A stretch of DNA of 64,000 bases from Thiomicrorhabdus sp. (GCF_963662555.1 NZ_OY759719.1:1880985-1944984); one strand, 5' to 3'. Positions 8,491 through 16,690 are shown, numbered from the stretch's first letter. Program-made: numbers and translations. Notes: generated by a model not told the origin, from the letters alone.

Positions 8491-9261
8491 ATAAAATAAC
8501 ACCATCTGTTCATACACTTTTGGAAACACCCTTTTAAGAACAACAGGGGCTTCAAAAAAGTATTCGGTCACTACTGCAAAAAACTCTGCTGGGCTGGTTG
8601 CAGCATAAGGGTTTATATCAACCCTTGTCCCACTTTCAACCTGTTTACTAAGGTGATTAAAAGCCTCTTCAAAGGCATCAAACCAGGCCTGTTCATTCAT
8701 ATTAGAATGTAATGGCGGATGCCCATTGGTATTGCCATCAAGCATATCTATTTTATGCGCCATTTCATGCATTAACACTTGATTAGCGTGAGCTCTTAGA
8801 GGATGCGGTTCATCATCATTCCAATCAATCACAATACCACCTTGGTACTGCGTTTCACCCGATTCAAAAGCCAACTGACTCACCAAAATTCCACTTGGGC
8901 TAACGATATTATCTCTACCATTTAAAAATGGCATTGGGTAAACAATAATCTGATTCCAATTTCGCAACCAACTGTTTGCAGAACCCTCTTTATCCTCTTC
9001 AAAACCATAAACCATAATGGCGGCTTGAGTAGCAATCATCACCTTAATTTCATCGGTAAACTGCATACCTTTGACCGCAATAAAATGTTTGGTTCTAAGA
9101 ATTTCGCTGGCTAACAAACGTAACTGCATACGTTGCTGAGAGCTATAACGCTGCACAATAGGCATTTTGCTAATAGATTGATGCCACAATTTAAGCGGAA
9201 TTTTATGGCGTTTTAAATGACTGGCTAAAACGAGGTGTTGTATTTTAGTTATTATATTCAC
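8470..9261 (-). CDS. mtfA: MtfA-type zinc metallopeptidase (M90 family)
   Basis: 263 aa. It shows the zinc-peptidase helix LMHEMAHKIDMLDG (HExxH) with the downstream glutamate in PAEFFAVVTEYFF, and the family strand AIMVYGFEED. In E. coli, MtfA is a peptidase that also titrates the glucose repressor Mlc. Whether Mlc exists here is unknown, so the peptidase call is firmer than the regulatory one. The start ATG is followed by a basic amphipathic N-terminus (MNIITKIQHLVLASHLKRHK) with no signal peptide, so it is cytoplasmic. A one-mismatch copy of the palindrome (8682-8693) encodes Glu-Gln-Ala-Trp. Confidence 0.9.
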   Translation of the reverse strand: MNIITKIQHLVLASHLKRHKIPLKLWHQSISKMPIVQRYSSQQRMQLRLLASEILRTKHFIAVKGMQFTDEIKVMIATQAAIMVYGFEEDKEGSANSWLRNWNQIIVYPMPFLNGRDNIVSPSGILVSQLAFESGETQYQGGIVIDWNDDEPHPLRAHANQVLMHEMAHKIDMLDGNTNGHPPLHSNMNEQAWFDAFEEAFNHLSKQVESGTRVDINPYAATSPAEFFAVVTEYFFEAPVVLKRVFPKVYEQMVLFYKQNPLA

Positions 9262-9438
9262 TGATTAGTTATCTCTATTTCAAATTTTTGCACGAGTCTT
9301 CGACTAAAAAACAAGCGAGAAAACTGTATTCATTCTCGACTTATCTTTTCGGGCATCAGGTTCTAAATTTCTGTTTTTAATCGTACAAAGGCCTCTTATT
9401 CAATTAAGAGATTTATTGAAACTTAAGCCAAGTTTATA

Positions 9439-10911
9439 TTATTCGTATGAAACCGATTCTTTATTCACTTTTTTATAAATTAAGCTTCTATTCAACTCTT
9501 CTAGTGAATTACAACCTGATGCCGCAAGCAACTCCAAAAAATCTTCTAATATGTTTTTATGATAATTTTGAACTCTTTTGTATTTATCAGTCACTACTAA
9601 ACCTCTCATAAGTTTAGGGTTATTGGTGGCTACACCAGTTGGGCATTCATTGGTATTACATTTAAGCGACTGAATACAACCAAGCGCTAACATCATGCCT
9701 CTAGCCGAATTACAAACATCCGCCCCAATACAAAGTGCTTTAAAAATATCAAATGCTGTAAAAATCTTAGTGGCAGTAATCACTTTAATTTCTTCTTTTA
9801 GGTTATATTTATTGAGTGTATCTACTACAAATATCAAGGCCTCTTCCCACGGCATACCTACATAATTAGAAAAATCGATAGGAGCTGCCCCCGTCCCACC
9901 TTCAGCACCATCAACGGTTATGAAATCAGGTTTTATACCGCTTTCTACCATCATTTCGCATAGCTCAATAAATTCTTGCTTACTGCCTATAGACAACTTA
10001 AAACCAACAGGTTTAAAACCAGACAATTCTCTTAACTGTTTTACATATTCCAAAAGCCCTTTAGCATCTTTAAAAGTAGAATGCCCAGGAGGAGAAAGTA
10101 CATCAGTGTGAGGTAACACCCCCCTAATTTTAGCTATTTCTTCATTGTTTTTTGAGGCCGGAAGCACACCACCATGCCCTGGTTTTGCACCTTGTGAAAT
10201 CTTAATTTCAATCATTTTCACTTGTTCTAAATTTGCTTTTTCTTTGAACTTCTCTGCATCAAAATTACCATCAGGTGTTCGGCATCCAAAATAGCCTGTA
10301 CCAATCTCCCAAACTAAATCACCACCTTGCAAATGATATTCTGAAATACCGCCCTCACCTGTATCGTGAAAAAAATTTCCGGCTTTGGCACCTAAGTTTA
10401 ATGCGGTTATTGCATTTTTACTCAAAGCACCGTAACTCATCGCTGAAATATTGAATAGACTTGCACTATAAGGTTTTTGACAATCTTTTCCACCAATCAC
10501 AACTCTTGGTGGTGTTTGCATTTTTTTGGCAGGATAAATACTGTGTTGCATCCATTTATAATTATCATCATTTATATTCAACTCTGTACCAAAGGGATGA
10601 GTTTCATTTTGCTCTTTGGCTCTTTCATAGATGTAATTACGATGATTTCTATCAATAGGTTTTCCATCGGTATCTGACTCCACAAAATATTGATGCAGTT
10701 CAGGCCCAATCATTTCTAATAAATAACGCATGTGCCCAATGACCGGAAAATTTCTCAAAATTGAATGTTTCTTTTGAAACAAATCATAAAAGCCAATCAA
10801 TGCCAGCGAAATTGTAAGTGCAATAAACCCAGTTAAAGGCCATAAAGCGACACAGATAATAATGGCAAAAATCAATAATGCGATAAAAGTAAAAATAACA
10901 ATTTTCTTCAT
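9439..10911 (-). CDS. membrane-anchored FMN-dependent glutamate-synthase-like protein
   Basis: The 490-aa protein consists of two N-terminal membrane segments (residues 4-45) followed by the FMN/alpha-barrel domain of the glutamate synthase large subunit: a phosphate-binding region (GQGAKPGHGG-like SQGAKPGHGGVLPASK), TVDGAEGGTGAAP, and the 3Fe-4S cysteines in SLKCNTNECPTGVAT. It lacks the glutaminase domain and the GXGXG domain of full GltB, so it belongs to the stand-alone GltS-like family whose substrate is not established. It is flanked by the cassette array on one side and by a 177-bp gap with no visible gene on the other. Confidence 0.88.
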   Translation of the reverse strand: MKKIVIFTFIALLIFAIIICVALWPLTGFIALTISLALIGFYDLFQKKHSILRNFPVIGHMRYLLEMIGPELHQYFVESDTDGKPIDRNHRNYIYERAKEQNETHPFGTELNINDDNYKWMQHSIYPAKKMQTPPRVVIGGKDCQKPYSASLFNISAMSYGALSKNAITALNLGAKAGNFFHDTGEGGISEYHLQGGDLVWEIGTGYFGCRTPDGNFDAEKFKEKANLEQVKMIEIKISQGAKPGHGGVLPASKNNEEIAKIRGVLPHTDVLSPPGHSTFKDAKGLLEYVKQLRELSGFKPVGFKLSIGSKQEFIELCEMMVESGIKPDFITVDGAEGGTGAAPIDFSNYVGMPWEEALIFVVDTLNKYNLKEEIKVITATKIFTAFDIFKALCIGADVCNSARGMMLALGCIQSLKCNTNECPTGVATNNPKLMRGLVVTDKYKRVQNYHKNILEDFLELLAASGCNSLEELNRSLIYKKVNKESVSYE

Positions 10912-11013
10912 TGGATATCCTTGTTCACTTTTGTAACTATTTAGCTCAACTTAGCTTTAGTTTGTATCTATTATGTCTACTAGGTTTTTAGCTCTGCTAA
11001 TCTTTGAATTTGC

Positions 11014-11079
11014 AATTAACTTTGTCACGCTCATTTCAAGCACTTCCAAGAACGAGCCGGGTTGAGAGTATTTTTAGCC
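11014..11079 (-). repeat. degenerate attC site, distal end of the cassette array
   Basis: AATTAAC (11014-11020) and TTTAGCC (11073-11079) occupy the outer core positions. The inner sequence GCCGGGTTGAGAGTA resembles the attC sites at 14030 and 24217 (CGGTCGGGTTGAGTGA). The terminal GTT has become TTT, so this site may be inactive. It overlaps the end of the last cassette gene. Confidence 0.45.
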
Positions 11080-11529
11080 ATTACTTTTGTATGGATTCCA
11101 TTTGGAATGAAAATAGAAGCGTTTTACAAGAGCCTTTACCTTCTCTGTTCCACACCCTTCTGCTTTAATTATTTTTTTAACTTTATCTGTTAAGTACTCT
11201 GACTTCTTCTTCATCGCTTCATTAATTTGTTCTTTGGATTTTTTAGGATATCTTGACTCTAATTCCATAGAAGCTCGAATAGTTACCATTTGAAAGTTAG
11301 AAAGAAAATTTGTAAGAGTTTCATCATCTGGTTTTTCACAGGAGCTTGCTGCTGCATTTGTAATTACAAACATATCGAATATCTGCAATATATCTGGTCC
11401 TTTTTCAGCTCTGGCGACTCCAGTACTACTCATAAGTAAAGAGAGAATTAATAGAATGGTATTAAAAATTTTCAACTGATAGCTCCATTTATATCGATCA
11501 ATTTCAAAAAGGTTAACGCTTCGCTTCAT
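11074..11529 (-). CDS. hypothetical secreted cassette protein
   Basis: This 151-aa protein is not recognised. An unusually long N-terminus leads into a hydrophobic stretch (IFNTILLILSLLMSS) with a signal-peptidase-like ARAEKG site, so the mature part is probably periplasmic and about 105 aa. Mature features are a Lys-rich helical region and two cysteines (SSCEKP, AEGCGTE) that could form a disulfide. A GTG start six bases upstream (11535) is also possible; the ATG is chosen because AGGTG sits close before it. It is the last cassette on the glutamate-synthase-like side. Confidence 0.6.
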   Translation of the reverse strand: MKRSVNLFEIDRYKWSYQLKIFNTILLILSLLMSSTGVARAEKGPDILQIFDMFVITNAAASSCEKPDDETLTNFLSNFQMVTIRASMELESRYPKKSKEQINEAMKKKSEYLTDKVKKIIKAEGCGTEKVKALVKRFYFHSKWNPYKSNG

Positions 11530-11533
11530 GGTC

Positions 11534-11596
11534 ACCTGGCCGCGCGGAAGCGATTGTTACGTATTTTAATATTGCTTAATTGAAGTGCTGCTAGCA
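11534..11596 (-). repeat. truncated or decayed attC site
   Basis: CACCTGGCCGCGC (about 11533-11545) matches the arm of the attC family at 14030/24217 (CCAACCGGCCGCGC). GCTAGCA (11590-11596) sits exactly where the GTTRRRY core should precede the stop of the next gene. The remainder does not pair well, so this looks like an attC that has lost one arm. Confidence 0.35.
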
Positions 11597-12220
11597 TCAA
11601 TATTTACCTCCTTTTATAAGGAGCCAAATTGCAAATGACATTTCTCCCAAAATACTCGGAATAGCTACCATAGCCAAGAAAATTGACGCATAAGCCTCAT
11701 AATTTGGAAATACGAAATGGGCGGCAGTATCAACCATATACATGATGCCGGCAATAATGAGAAAAAATGCGATTATTTTTGGTTTCGCAATTATTTTTCC
11801 TAAAAGGATAAGATGAATACCAAAGAAGAAAAGCCCTAACAGCCAAATCGTATTAAAAGTATCAACTTGCTTTAGAATTTCTTCATTATTATTTAAAGTG
11901 AATACTGCAGGAAGAGCAAAAATTGCAACACCCATAATGGTTGCATGCATCATTCTAAATAGTGTACTTAAAACAGAAAGAGAGTGTTCTTTGAATAATT
12001 CATAAAGAGCCCATGCAACAATAACATCAAAAACTACTGTTATCATAAAGGCCATAATACCAGCACTCACCAAAGCATGACTTTGTTGCACAGTTGCTAA
12101 TGGATCCATCGCTAAAGATTCAAGAACAAAAAAATTGGCGAATATTGCTGCAAAGAAAATAATCCAGTAACTACCACCCGCTATCAAAGCATATGTTCTG
12201 GCACTGTATGTATTAGTCAT
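11597..12220 (-). CDS. DUF4386-like integral membrane protein
   Basis: 207 aa with about six hydrophobic helices and the pattern of the DUF4386 family: an N-terminal ARTYALIAGGSYWIIFFAAI helix and a long helix containing MAFMITVVFDVIVAWALYEL. The function of the family is unknown. An AAGGAAG ribosome site lies 7 bases before the ATG. It sits in its own cassette, with attC 12252-12372 upstream and a decayed site downstream. Confidence 0.75.
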   Translation of the reverse strand: MTNTYSARTYALIAGGSYWIIFFAAIFANFFVLESLAMDPLATVQQSHALVSAGIMAFMITVVFDVIVAWALYELFKEHSLSVLSTLFRMMHATIMGVAIFALPAVFTLNNNEEILKQVDTFNTIWLLGLFFFGIHLILLGKIIAKPKIIAFFLIIAGIMYMVDTAAHFVFPNYEAYASIFLAMVAIPSILGEMSFAIWLLIKGGKY

Positions 12221-12251
12221 TTTAATCTTCCTTAAATAGTCACATTCAACA

Positions 12252-12372
12252 CATAACGCCCAGTTAAGCAGAACTCAGTATAGAGCACCCTTTGTGCGAA
12301 AATGACGGAGCCATACGCAATAAGGTGCGGAGTGCTGAGCTTCCGGGCGAGCAGTTTGAACGCCTGTTATAC
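12252..12372 (-). repeat. attC recombination site (long type, about 121 bp)
   Basis: CATAACG at the outer left and GTTATAC (12366-12372) at the outer right, with long imperfect complementary arms (AGAACTCAGTA / GCTGAGCTTC region). It overlaps the 3' end of the VOC gene. Confidence 0.8.
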
Positions 12373-12783
12373 GCTTTCATCGTTTGGACCAGCCCAGAAC
12401 AATGGATTATATGCAACTTCCCAAAGATGACCATCAGGATCTTTAAAATAACCACTGTAACCGCCCCAGAAGACTTTCTGCGGCATCTTGACTAATGTTG
12501 CACCAGCATCTAGTGCTTGCGCCATGACCACATCGACCTCGCTTTCAGACTCGACATTATGGGCAAGAGAAAAGCCCTCGAAGCCACTACCCTCTGATGA
12601 GACTTGAGCATCTTCCGCTAATGCCACTCGACCATACAAACAAAGCCATGTGCCATTCAACGTGAAGAATGCTACTTCAGGAGGCGATTCCATTCGCGGA
12701 AAACCTAATCCTTTTTCATAGAACTGAATTGACTTAGCCAGATCACCAACTCCAAGAGTGATCATGCTGATTCTTGGCTTCAC
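12367..12783 (-). CDS. VOC-superfamily (glyoxalase/bleomycin-resistance-like) protein
   Basis: 138 aa with the paired beta-alpha-beta-beta-beta pattern of VOC proteins: an opening ISMITLGVGDLAKSIQFYEK with FYEKGLGF, then a second module ending GYFKDPDGHLWEVAYNP, whose final glutamate is a usual metal ligand. VOC proteins are among the commonest integron cassette products; some bind or modify electrophiles or antibiotics, but the substrate cannot be read here. The start is GTG at 12783 with an AAGGAG ribosome site about 10 bases upstream. The stop lies inside the attC at 12252-12372. Confidence 0.85.
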   Translation of the reverse strand: MKPRISMITLGVGDLAKSIQFYEKGLGFPRMESPPEVAFFTLNGTWLCLYGRVALAEDAQVSSEGSGFEGFSLAHNVESESEVDVVMAQALDAGATLVKMPQKVFWGGYSGYFKDPDGHLWEVAYNPLFWAGPNDESV

Positions 12784-12805
12784 GATTTAAAATCTCCTTT
12801 TTTAC

Positions 12806-12877
12806 ACATAACGACCAAGCTGTACGGTGCAAACGAAGTGCAGCGTAGTTTGCGTCCGAACGAGCGCCTTGTTATGC
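12806..12877 (-). repeat. attC recombination site
   Basis: ACATAAC...GTTATGC outer cores (12806-12812 and 12871-12877). The inner arms contain the complementary GCAAAC and GTTTGC stretches. The pattern is shared with the attC at 16711-16771. Confidence 0.88.
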
Positions 12878-14005
12878 ACGGGGCTCAATCCTACTTGCGC
12901 GGATGACCTCAATTTTAGACATTTCCTCATAACTGTCCGTTGAATGCAGAAATCCGATATTCTTTTCATGGGATCTGTCAATCAAATCCAAGAGGAGGCT
13001 AATATTGTCACTTTGGATCGAGTTTAATTGATTAAAGTCAGTATGTATCTCGTCTCTGGGATGAGAGTTTATATAACCATGCATTTTTCCAATAAGACCA
13101 ACCAATATATCTGACAACTGTGTTAATTGGCATGATTCTGAATCAACAAATGAATAGTTTTTGACCTCTTTTAATCCGTCCAAGATTTTATACCCAGACA
13201 ACAATTCAGCTATTGACTCTTCGTTATCAAAAATATGTGTAGCGTTTTTAAATAAATATATTGGCCGTAAATAGAACTGCGAAAAGTCCTTTATAAGGAC
13301 AAAATTCTCTTCATCCATAACAAATGGCAGCGATCCGTTTCTCTTCGCCTCTTTTAATAACTGTCTGAGCGACTCCAAACCAAAGTGGAACTCCATGTCA
13401 TCAAGGTACTTTTCAAATAGATCGCTTATATCTTCAATGAATAAAATAACATCACAGGGCTTGATGTTCGGGTATTCATACTTGTGGAATAGAGAAATAA
13501 CTGAATCAATCTCAATTCTTGCGAGTTTATAAAGATCATTCTTTAGGGCGTTTGCAAACTGAATCCCTAATTGCTGGCTTGCTTCAGAATGAGAAATCGC
13601 GGAGTCAACAATATCAACAATTGACCAATATAAAATATTTAAACTTGAGTAGTGAATATATATATGGCTTGTGCTGATATATTTTAAAAATATATTAAGT
13701 TTCTGGGATTTCAGGCAATCAAGGAAGTCACCTTTTGCAATATGTTTTAACTTAACCTCTTTGACGGAACTTTGCAGTTTAAAACTATCTATGAGAGGCT
13801 GGACGTCGGGAGCGGGACCTTCATGCACCAAACCGCCTAAGATGAAGTTATCTGTGAAAGCGGAATTGAAATCCAGCTCTCTTACGTAGAACTTCCTTAT
13901 GTTGTTTGTTTCGTCATAGTAAAACGTATAAGCACCATCGAAGTCCGCCGAAGGTGCTAACATTTTTGTGAGCCTCCGTCTCTCACCAATATCGAAAGTT
14001 ACCAT
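12872..14005 (-). CDS. DUF3800-family cassette protein
   Basis: About 377 aa. The opening YTFYYDETNNIRKFYV and the closing SFVDSESCQLTQLSDILVG match the two acidic ends of the DUF3800 fold, which is considered RNase H-like and is often found in mobile and defence contexts. Nuclease activity is inference. The start is taken at ATG 14003-14005, with GGAATGAG just before it; an upstream TTG at 14023 would add six residues. The gene fills a cassette between attC 14030-14090 and attC 12806-12877, with its stop overlapping the latter. Confidence 0.72.
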   Translation of the reverse strand: MVTFDIGERRRLTKMLAPSADFDGAYTFYYDETNNIRKFYVRELDFNSAFTDNFILGGLVHEGPAPDVQPLIDSFKLQSSVKEVKLKHIAKGDFLDCLKSQKLNIFLKYISTSHIYIHYSSLNILYWSIVDIVDSAISHSEASQQLGIQFANALKNDLYKLARIEIDSVISLFHKYEYPNIKPCDVILFIEDISDLFEKYLDDMEFHFGLESLRQLLKEAKRNGSLPFVMDEENFVLIKDFSQFYLRPIYLFKNATHIFDNEESIAELLSGYKILDGLKEVKNYSFVDSESCQLTQLSDILVGLIGKMHGYINSHPRDEIHTDFNQLNSIQSDNISLLLDLIDRSHEKNIGFLHSTDSYEEMSKIEVIRASRIEPRA

Positions 14006-14029
14006 TTTCTCATTCCGATCCAATTTGAT

Positions 14030-14090
14030 ACATAATGTTTAAGCCAACCGGCCGCGCATTAGTGCGGTCGGGTTGAGTGAATAGTTATGA
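14030..14090 (-). repeat. attC recombination site (short type, 61 bp)
   Basis: Outer core GTTATGA at 14084-14090 and ACATAAT at 14030-14036. Inner arms AAGCCAACCGGCCGCGC and GCGGTCGGGTTG are complementary. It is nearly identical in plan to the site at 24217-24277. Confidence 0.85.
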
Positions 14091-14441
14091 TTCATTATGA
14101 CTTTCAATGTCTATTACCGACACTCTTTCAGTTTTTGGGAGAATGCTTTCTAGTTCTTTAATTGAATAACCTTCAGCATGAATAACTTTTCCATCTTCTG
14201 TAGTAATAATTATTTTTCTGCTTTTACGTGCGTCAATCCACTTAACGATTACTTTTGCAATTGCATTCCAAGGCATCGATTTAGACAGTGCTGAGATTGA
14301 TTCAACTATTTCTGATGCATGAGGCTGATTAGTGAACAAATCAACTCTACTATGTTCGATGCCTTCAGCATCTAGTGCAGCAAGAAAAGATTTTTCACTA
14401 TCCTTGAATAAACTAAGTTTTAATACTGAAACTCTTTCCAC
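14085..14441 (-). CDS. hypothetical small cassette protein, possibly EACC1-like
   Basis: 118 aa, not firmly recognised. The middle (WNAIAKVIVKWIDARKSRK) followed by a beta hairpin (IIITTEDGKVIHAEGY) and a helix (SIKELESIL) is reminiscent of effector-associated constant component 1 proteins of bacterial conflict systems, but this is a visual resemblance only. The start is GTG at 14441. It occupies a cassette between the DUF3800 gene and the HEPN-motif gene; cassettes are independent units, so neighbourhood alone is weak evidence for joint action. Confidence 0.55.
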   Translation of the reverse strand: MERVSVLKLSLFKDSEKSFLAALDAEGIEHSRVDLFTNQPHASEIVESISALSKSMPWNAIAKVIVKWIDARKSRKIIITTEDGKVIHAEGYSIKELESILPKTERVSVIDIESHNES

Positions 14442-14461
14442 GATTGACTCATCTTTTTAAA

Positions 14462-14542
14462 ACAAAACGCCTAAATTCACCTGACCGAAAAACGTGAAGA
14501 GTTTTATGGATTGGGTGATTTTTTTTATTAACCTTGTTAATC
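14462..14542 (-). repeat. divergent attC recombination site
   Basis: ACAAAAC (14462-14468) and GTTAATC (14536-14542) at the outer ends. Inner TTCACCTGACCG and GGTGAT segments are partly complementary. It overlaps the stop of the HEPN-motif gene. Confidence 0.6.
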
Positions 14543-15496
14543 ATCTTTAAAAGAAATGTGATGACAATAACCACATAACCCATTTAATTCTTGCTCATCA
14601 GTACTCAAGCTCGCTCCACATCGAGCACAGGATATATATGGCCTAGATGCTAGACATATTGCACATTCATCTTCTTCGTACACATAGGATTCCATACCAC
14701 ATTCATGACAACTACTAATTGGCGGCTCTCCACCATCTGTCATTGCTATATATGTTTCACCAAAGAATGCCTCTGTTATGGCTTCTTCAAGAATTTCCGA
14801 TGTGAGTATAAATTTGTTGCCACATGATGAACACAAACTAATGCACTCATCTGGAACATATTCTGAAAAATCATTTGTCTTTATCAGTTCTGAGTAACAT
14901 TTCGGACACCGAACTTCATAAATGGCTTTTGCTAATGCATCTGTTTTCCAATCTACATCAGCCAATGCTTCTTTACATTCTTTTAGCTCTTTTTCGTAAA
15001 CCTCCGCTGCCTCTAATAATGCTTTCCATGTGGACTCACCTAGAGTGTCGATTGGCTCAAGTTCCAAATGAGATTTTAAAAAATCTTGTATTATTAAGAA
15101 GGATTGGCTTACTAACTCACTTACCCTAGATCCTGACTGACTTGTGCAATAGTGCTCAATATCGTTTCTGACTTTTATTATTTTATCTAATCTTTGCCAC
15201 TCAACTTCGATTCCTAGCGTGTTAAGGCGCTCCTTAATCTGCTGGACATCTACAGTTTTCTTTCCTGTACCTACAAATGATAATTGCCCTGAAATAAGTT
15301 TAGGCTTAATAATTTGCTTTAATAATACCTCATCTGAATCCAGTGGGGAAAGTTGCCTAAGCTTTTCTTTAAAGAGCAGCAACACTCCAGCTGAAATATT
15401 CCGAACCGATGACAAGACGCGACGTGGATCACTGGACTGATAGTCCTCCACTCCAATCTGTATAGATTCGATCGCGTTTCTCAGGAGAGTATTCAT
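14537..15496 (-). CDS. HEPN-motif protein with C-terminal zinc ribbons
   Basis: 319 aa. The N-terminal 150 residues are helical and contain RNDIEHY (R110-H115), which fits the RX4-6H signature of HEPN domains, many of which are RNases in toxin and defence systems. A coiled helix (about 150-190) leads to a cysteine-rich tail with six CxxC pairs: CPKC 197-200, CSSC 222-225, CHEC 263-266, CAIC 278-281, CARC 290-293, CGYC 308-311. These suggest three zinc ribbons for nucleic-acid or protein binding. RNase activity is inference. No Shine-Dalgarno sequence is seen before the ATG, which lies only 7 bases from the preceding attC. Confidence 0.7.
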   Translation of the reverse strand: MNTLLRNAIESIQIGVEDYQSSDPRRVLSSVRNISAGVLLLFKEKLRQLSPLDSDEVLLKQIIKPKLISGQLSFVGTGKKTVDVQQIKERLNTLGIEVEWQRLDKIIKVRNDIEHYCTSQSGSRVSELVSQSFLIIQDFLKSHLELEPIDTLGESTWKALLEAAEVYEKELKECKEALADVDWKTDALAKAIYEVRCPKCYSELIKTNDFSEYVPDECISLCSSCGNKFILTSEILEEAITEAFFGETYIAMTDGGEPPISSCHECGMESYVYEEDECAICLASRPYISCARCGASLSTDEQELNGLCGYCHHISFKDD

Positions 15497-15502
15497 TTTT
15501 TA

Positions 15503-15559
15503 GACTAACACCCAAAGCAGCGGTGCATTTATCCGTCCGACTGACTTTGCTTTTTAGGC
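15503..15559 (-). repeat. attC site overlapping the coding end of the next gene
   Basis: GACTAAC (15503-15509) and TTTAGGC (15553-15559; GTT changed to TTT) flank complementary AAAGCAG and CTTTGCT arms. Unusually, the last 10 codons of the 145-aa membrane protein are encoded inside this site. Confidence 0.6.
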
Positions 15560-15966
15560 GCAGGAGTCTCGTCAAACTTTGAAAGAGCCATCTTTATGGC
15601 TCGTTCAATTTGGGAAGAGACCACTTTGTCCTGTGCAAGCCAAATATTAGGAGCAGCATAGCCAGCAATAATAGATAGGGCAATAACCTTAGCTAAGGTA
15701 GAGGGTGTTTCTTGAATTGCACCAATAAAGTACAAACCGAGCAACAACCCCAAAATTGCTCCCAGCGTGAGCCGAAGCATAAGCCAAGCTCCCCGAGCTT
15801 TAGCTAATTGGCTGGACGCGAATTTGGCTTGACTCTCCTTTTTCGGTGGAACATATGAAATAGTCGCCGTTATTGAAAATGCAAAACTACCTATCAGCGC
15901 CCCAATAGGACAAAATATTAGTAGTGCAATATCGTACTTGCTTAATCCAATATCAATTAGTTCCAT
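15529..15966 (-). CDS. hypothetical cassette membrane protein
   Basis: 145 aa, not recognised. Membrane segments are visible at about residues 13-35 (LLIFCPIGALIGSFAFSITA), 62-85 (LMLRLTLGAILGLLLGLYFI) and 92-110 (VIALSIIAGYAAPN). A basic soluble tail ends KKQSQSDG. An AGAGAAG ribosome site precedes the ATG. The gene is directly preceded by the gene-less element copy at 15981-16224, which may carry its promoter. Its 3' end runs into its attC site. Confidence 0.6.
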   Translation of the reverse strand: MELIDIGLSKYDIALLIFCPIGALIGSFAFSITATISYVPPKKESQAKFASSQLAKARGAWLMLRLTLGAILGLLLGLYFIGAIQETPSTLAKVIALSIIAGYAAPNIWLAQDKVVSSQIERAIKMALSKFDETPAPKKQSQSDG

Positions 15967-15980
15967 ATGCTTCTCTTATT

Positions 15981-16072
15981 ACCTAACTATAATTAAACAT
16001 CCTAATACTGAAAATAAAACATAGTTCAAACAGTATTTAGGATTTAGTTATTATTAATTTAATTTGTTATAT
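15981..16072 (-). repeat. attC-like site of gene-less element, copy A
   Basis: ACCTAAC (15981-15987) and GTTATAT (16066-16072) are the outer cores. The inner arms CATCCTAATACTG and CAGTATTTAGGAT are strongly complementary. It is homologous to 25295-25410. Confidence 0.65.
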
Positions 16073-16200
16073 ATTGGTTTAAAAGGCCTTTTTGTCATTA
16101 TTTAGACTACCTAAACAACTACGTAAAACCAAGTAAAAAACACTTAGAAGTTACTATAAACATTATTTAGTATAGTTACGAATATTTTTTATAGAAAACT

Positions 16201-16224
16201 AAATTTACCAGGCCTGGTAAATTT
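16201..16224. repeat. iterated palindrome copy, 24 bp perfect
   Basis: The core ACCAGGCCTGGT (16207-16218) is extended by AAATTT on each side to a 24-bp perfect palindrome at the end of gene-less element A. It is the only exact copy lying between cassettes. Confidence 0.9.
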
Positions 16225-16240
16225 TGCGGGATTATTTTTA

Positions 16241-16327
16241 CACTAACGCCCTGCTAAACGGCGAGGGTTAGCAAGTCTGGCGGTAACTACATTTTTTGTG
16301 GCCAGAATGAGTTTAAGTTTGTTAGCT
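16241..16327 (-). repeat. attC recombination site
   Basis: CACTAAC (16241-16247) and GTTAGCT (16321-16327) are the outer cores. A GCCCTGCTAAAC arm and weakly paired inner sequence lie between. It overlaps the stop of the cupin gene. Confidence 0.75.
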
Positions 16328-16690
16328 GCCATTCTGCACTTTAGGCTTTTCATTACAGCCGAAGTCTAAAGCCACGCAAGGTTCACTACCATTTACCCAT
16401 GCATCATGACCCGGGGCCAATTCAAAAGCTTCACCGGGCCCAACAACGGATTCTTCACCACTGGCACTTTTAACAGTAAACGAACCAGACAATATATAAC
16501 CTATGTGATTTTCCGATTGTTTGCCTGTTTGTTTACCTACATGCTCGGACCACCGCCACCCAGGCTGATAAGTACCTATGCCCACAAATGACGTTCTTAG
16601 TTTGACTGCAGATCTTTTGCTACCATCCAGAAACTCCCATGTAGTATCAGAGGAGGATGGATTTGCAATGATAGTTTCTTTATTCAACAT
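16322..16690 (-). CDS. small cupin-domain cassette protein
   Basis: 122 aa with the cupin barrel pattern: WRWSEHVGKQTGKQSENHIGY as motif 1 region, GPGEAFELAPGHDAWVNG as motif 2, followed by VALDFGC. Metal ligands resembling His/Glu/His are present but do not fit the strict germin spacing. Function could be metal-dependent catalysis or ligand binding and cannot be decided. The start ATG is internal to a GAATGAATG sequence between attC 16711-16771 and the gene body. Confidence 0.75.
   Translation of the reverse strand: MLNKETIIANPSSSDTTWEFLDGSKRSAVKLRTSFVGIGTYQPGWRWSEHVGKQTGKQSENHIGYILSGSFTVKSASGEESVVGPGEAFELAPGHDAWVNGSEPCVALDFGCNEKPKVQNGS

Larger units (their letters stand above)
15981..16240. 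repeat. gene-less cassette-like element, copy A
   Basis: There is no gene between 15967 and 16321. From 15981 the sequence matches copy B at 25295-25580, most closely at 16073-16190 (for example GTAAAACCAAGTAAAAAACA in both). It consists of an attC-like site, about 120 bp of conserved AT-rich DNA, and the iterated palindrome. It could be a promoter-bearing or RNA-coding cassette, or a captured copy of the chromosomal edge. Confidence 0.75.

Noticed and set aside
12264-12495. Short ORFs on both strands over 12.26-12.5 kb
   Set aside because: They lie in the attC site or antisense to the VOC gene and have no ribosome site or recognisable product.
15981-16072. Transposon terminal inverted repeat
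   Set aside because: The arms have integron-type outer cores (ACCTAAC/GTTATAT) and no transposase or target duplication accompanies them.
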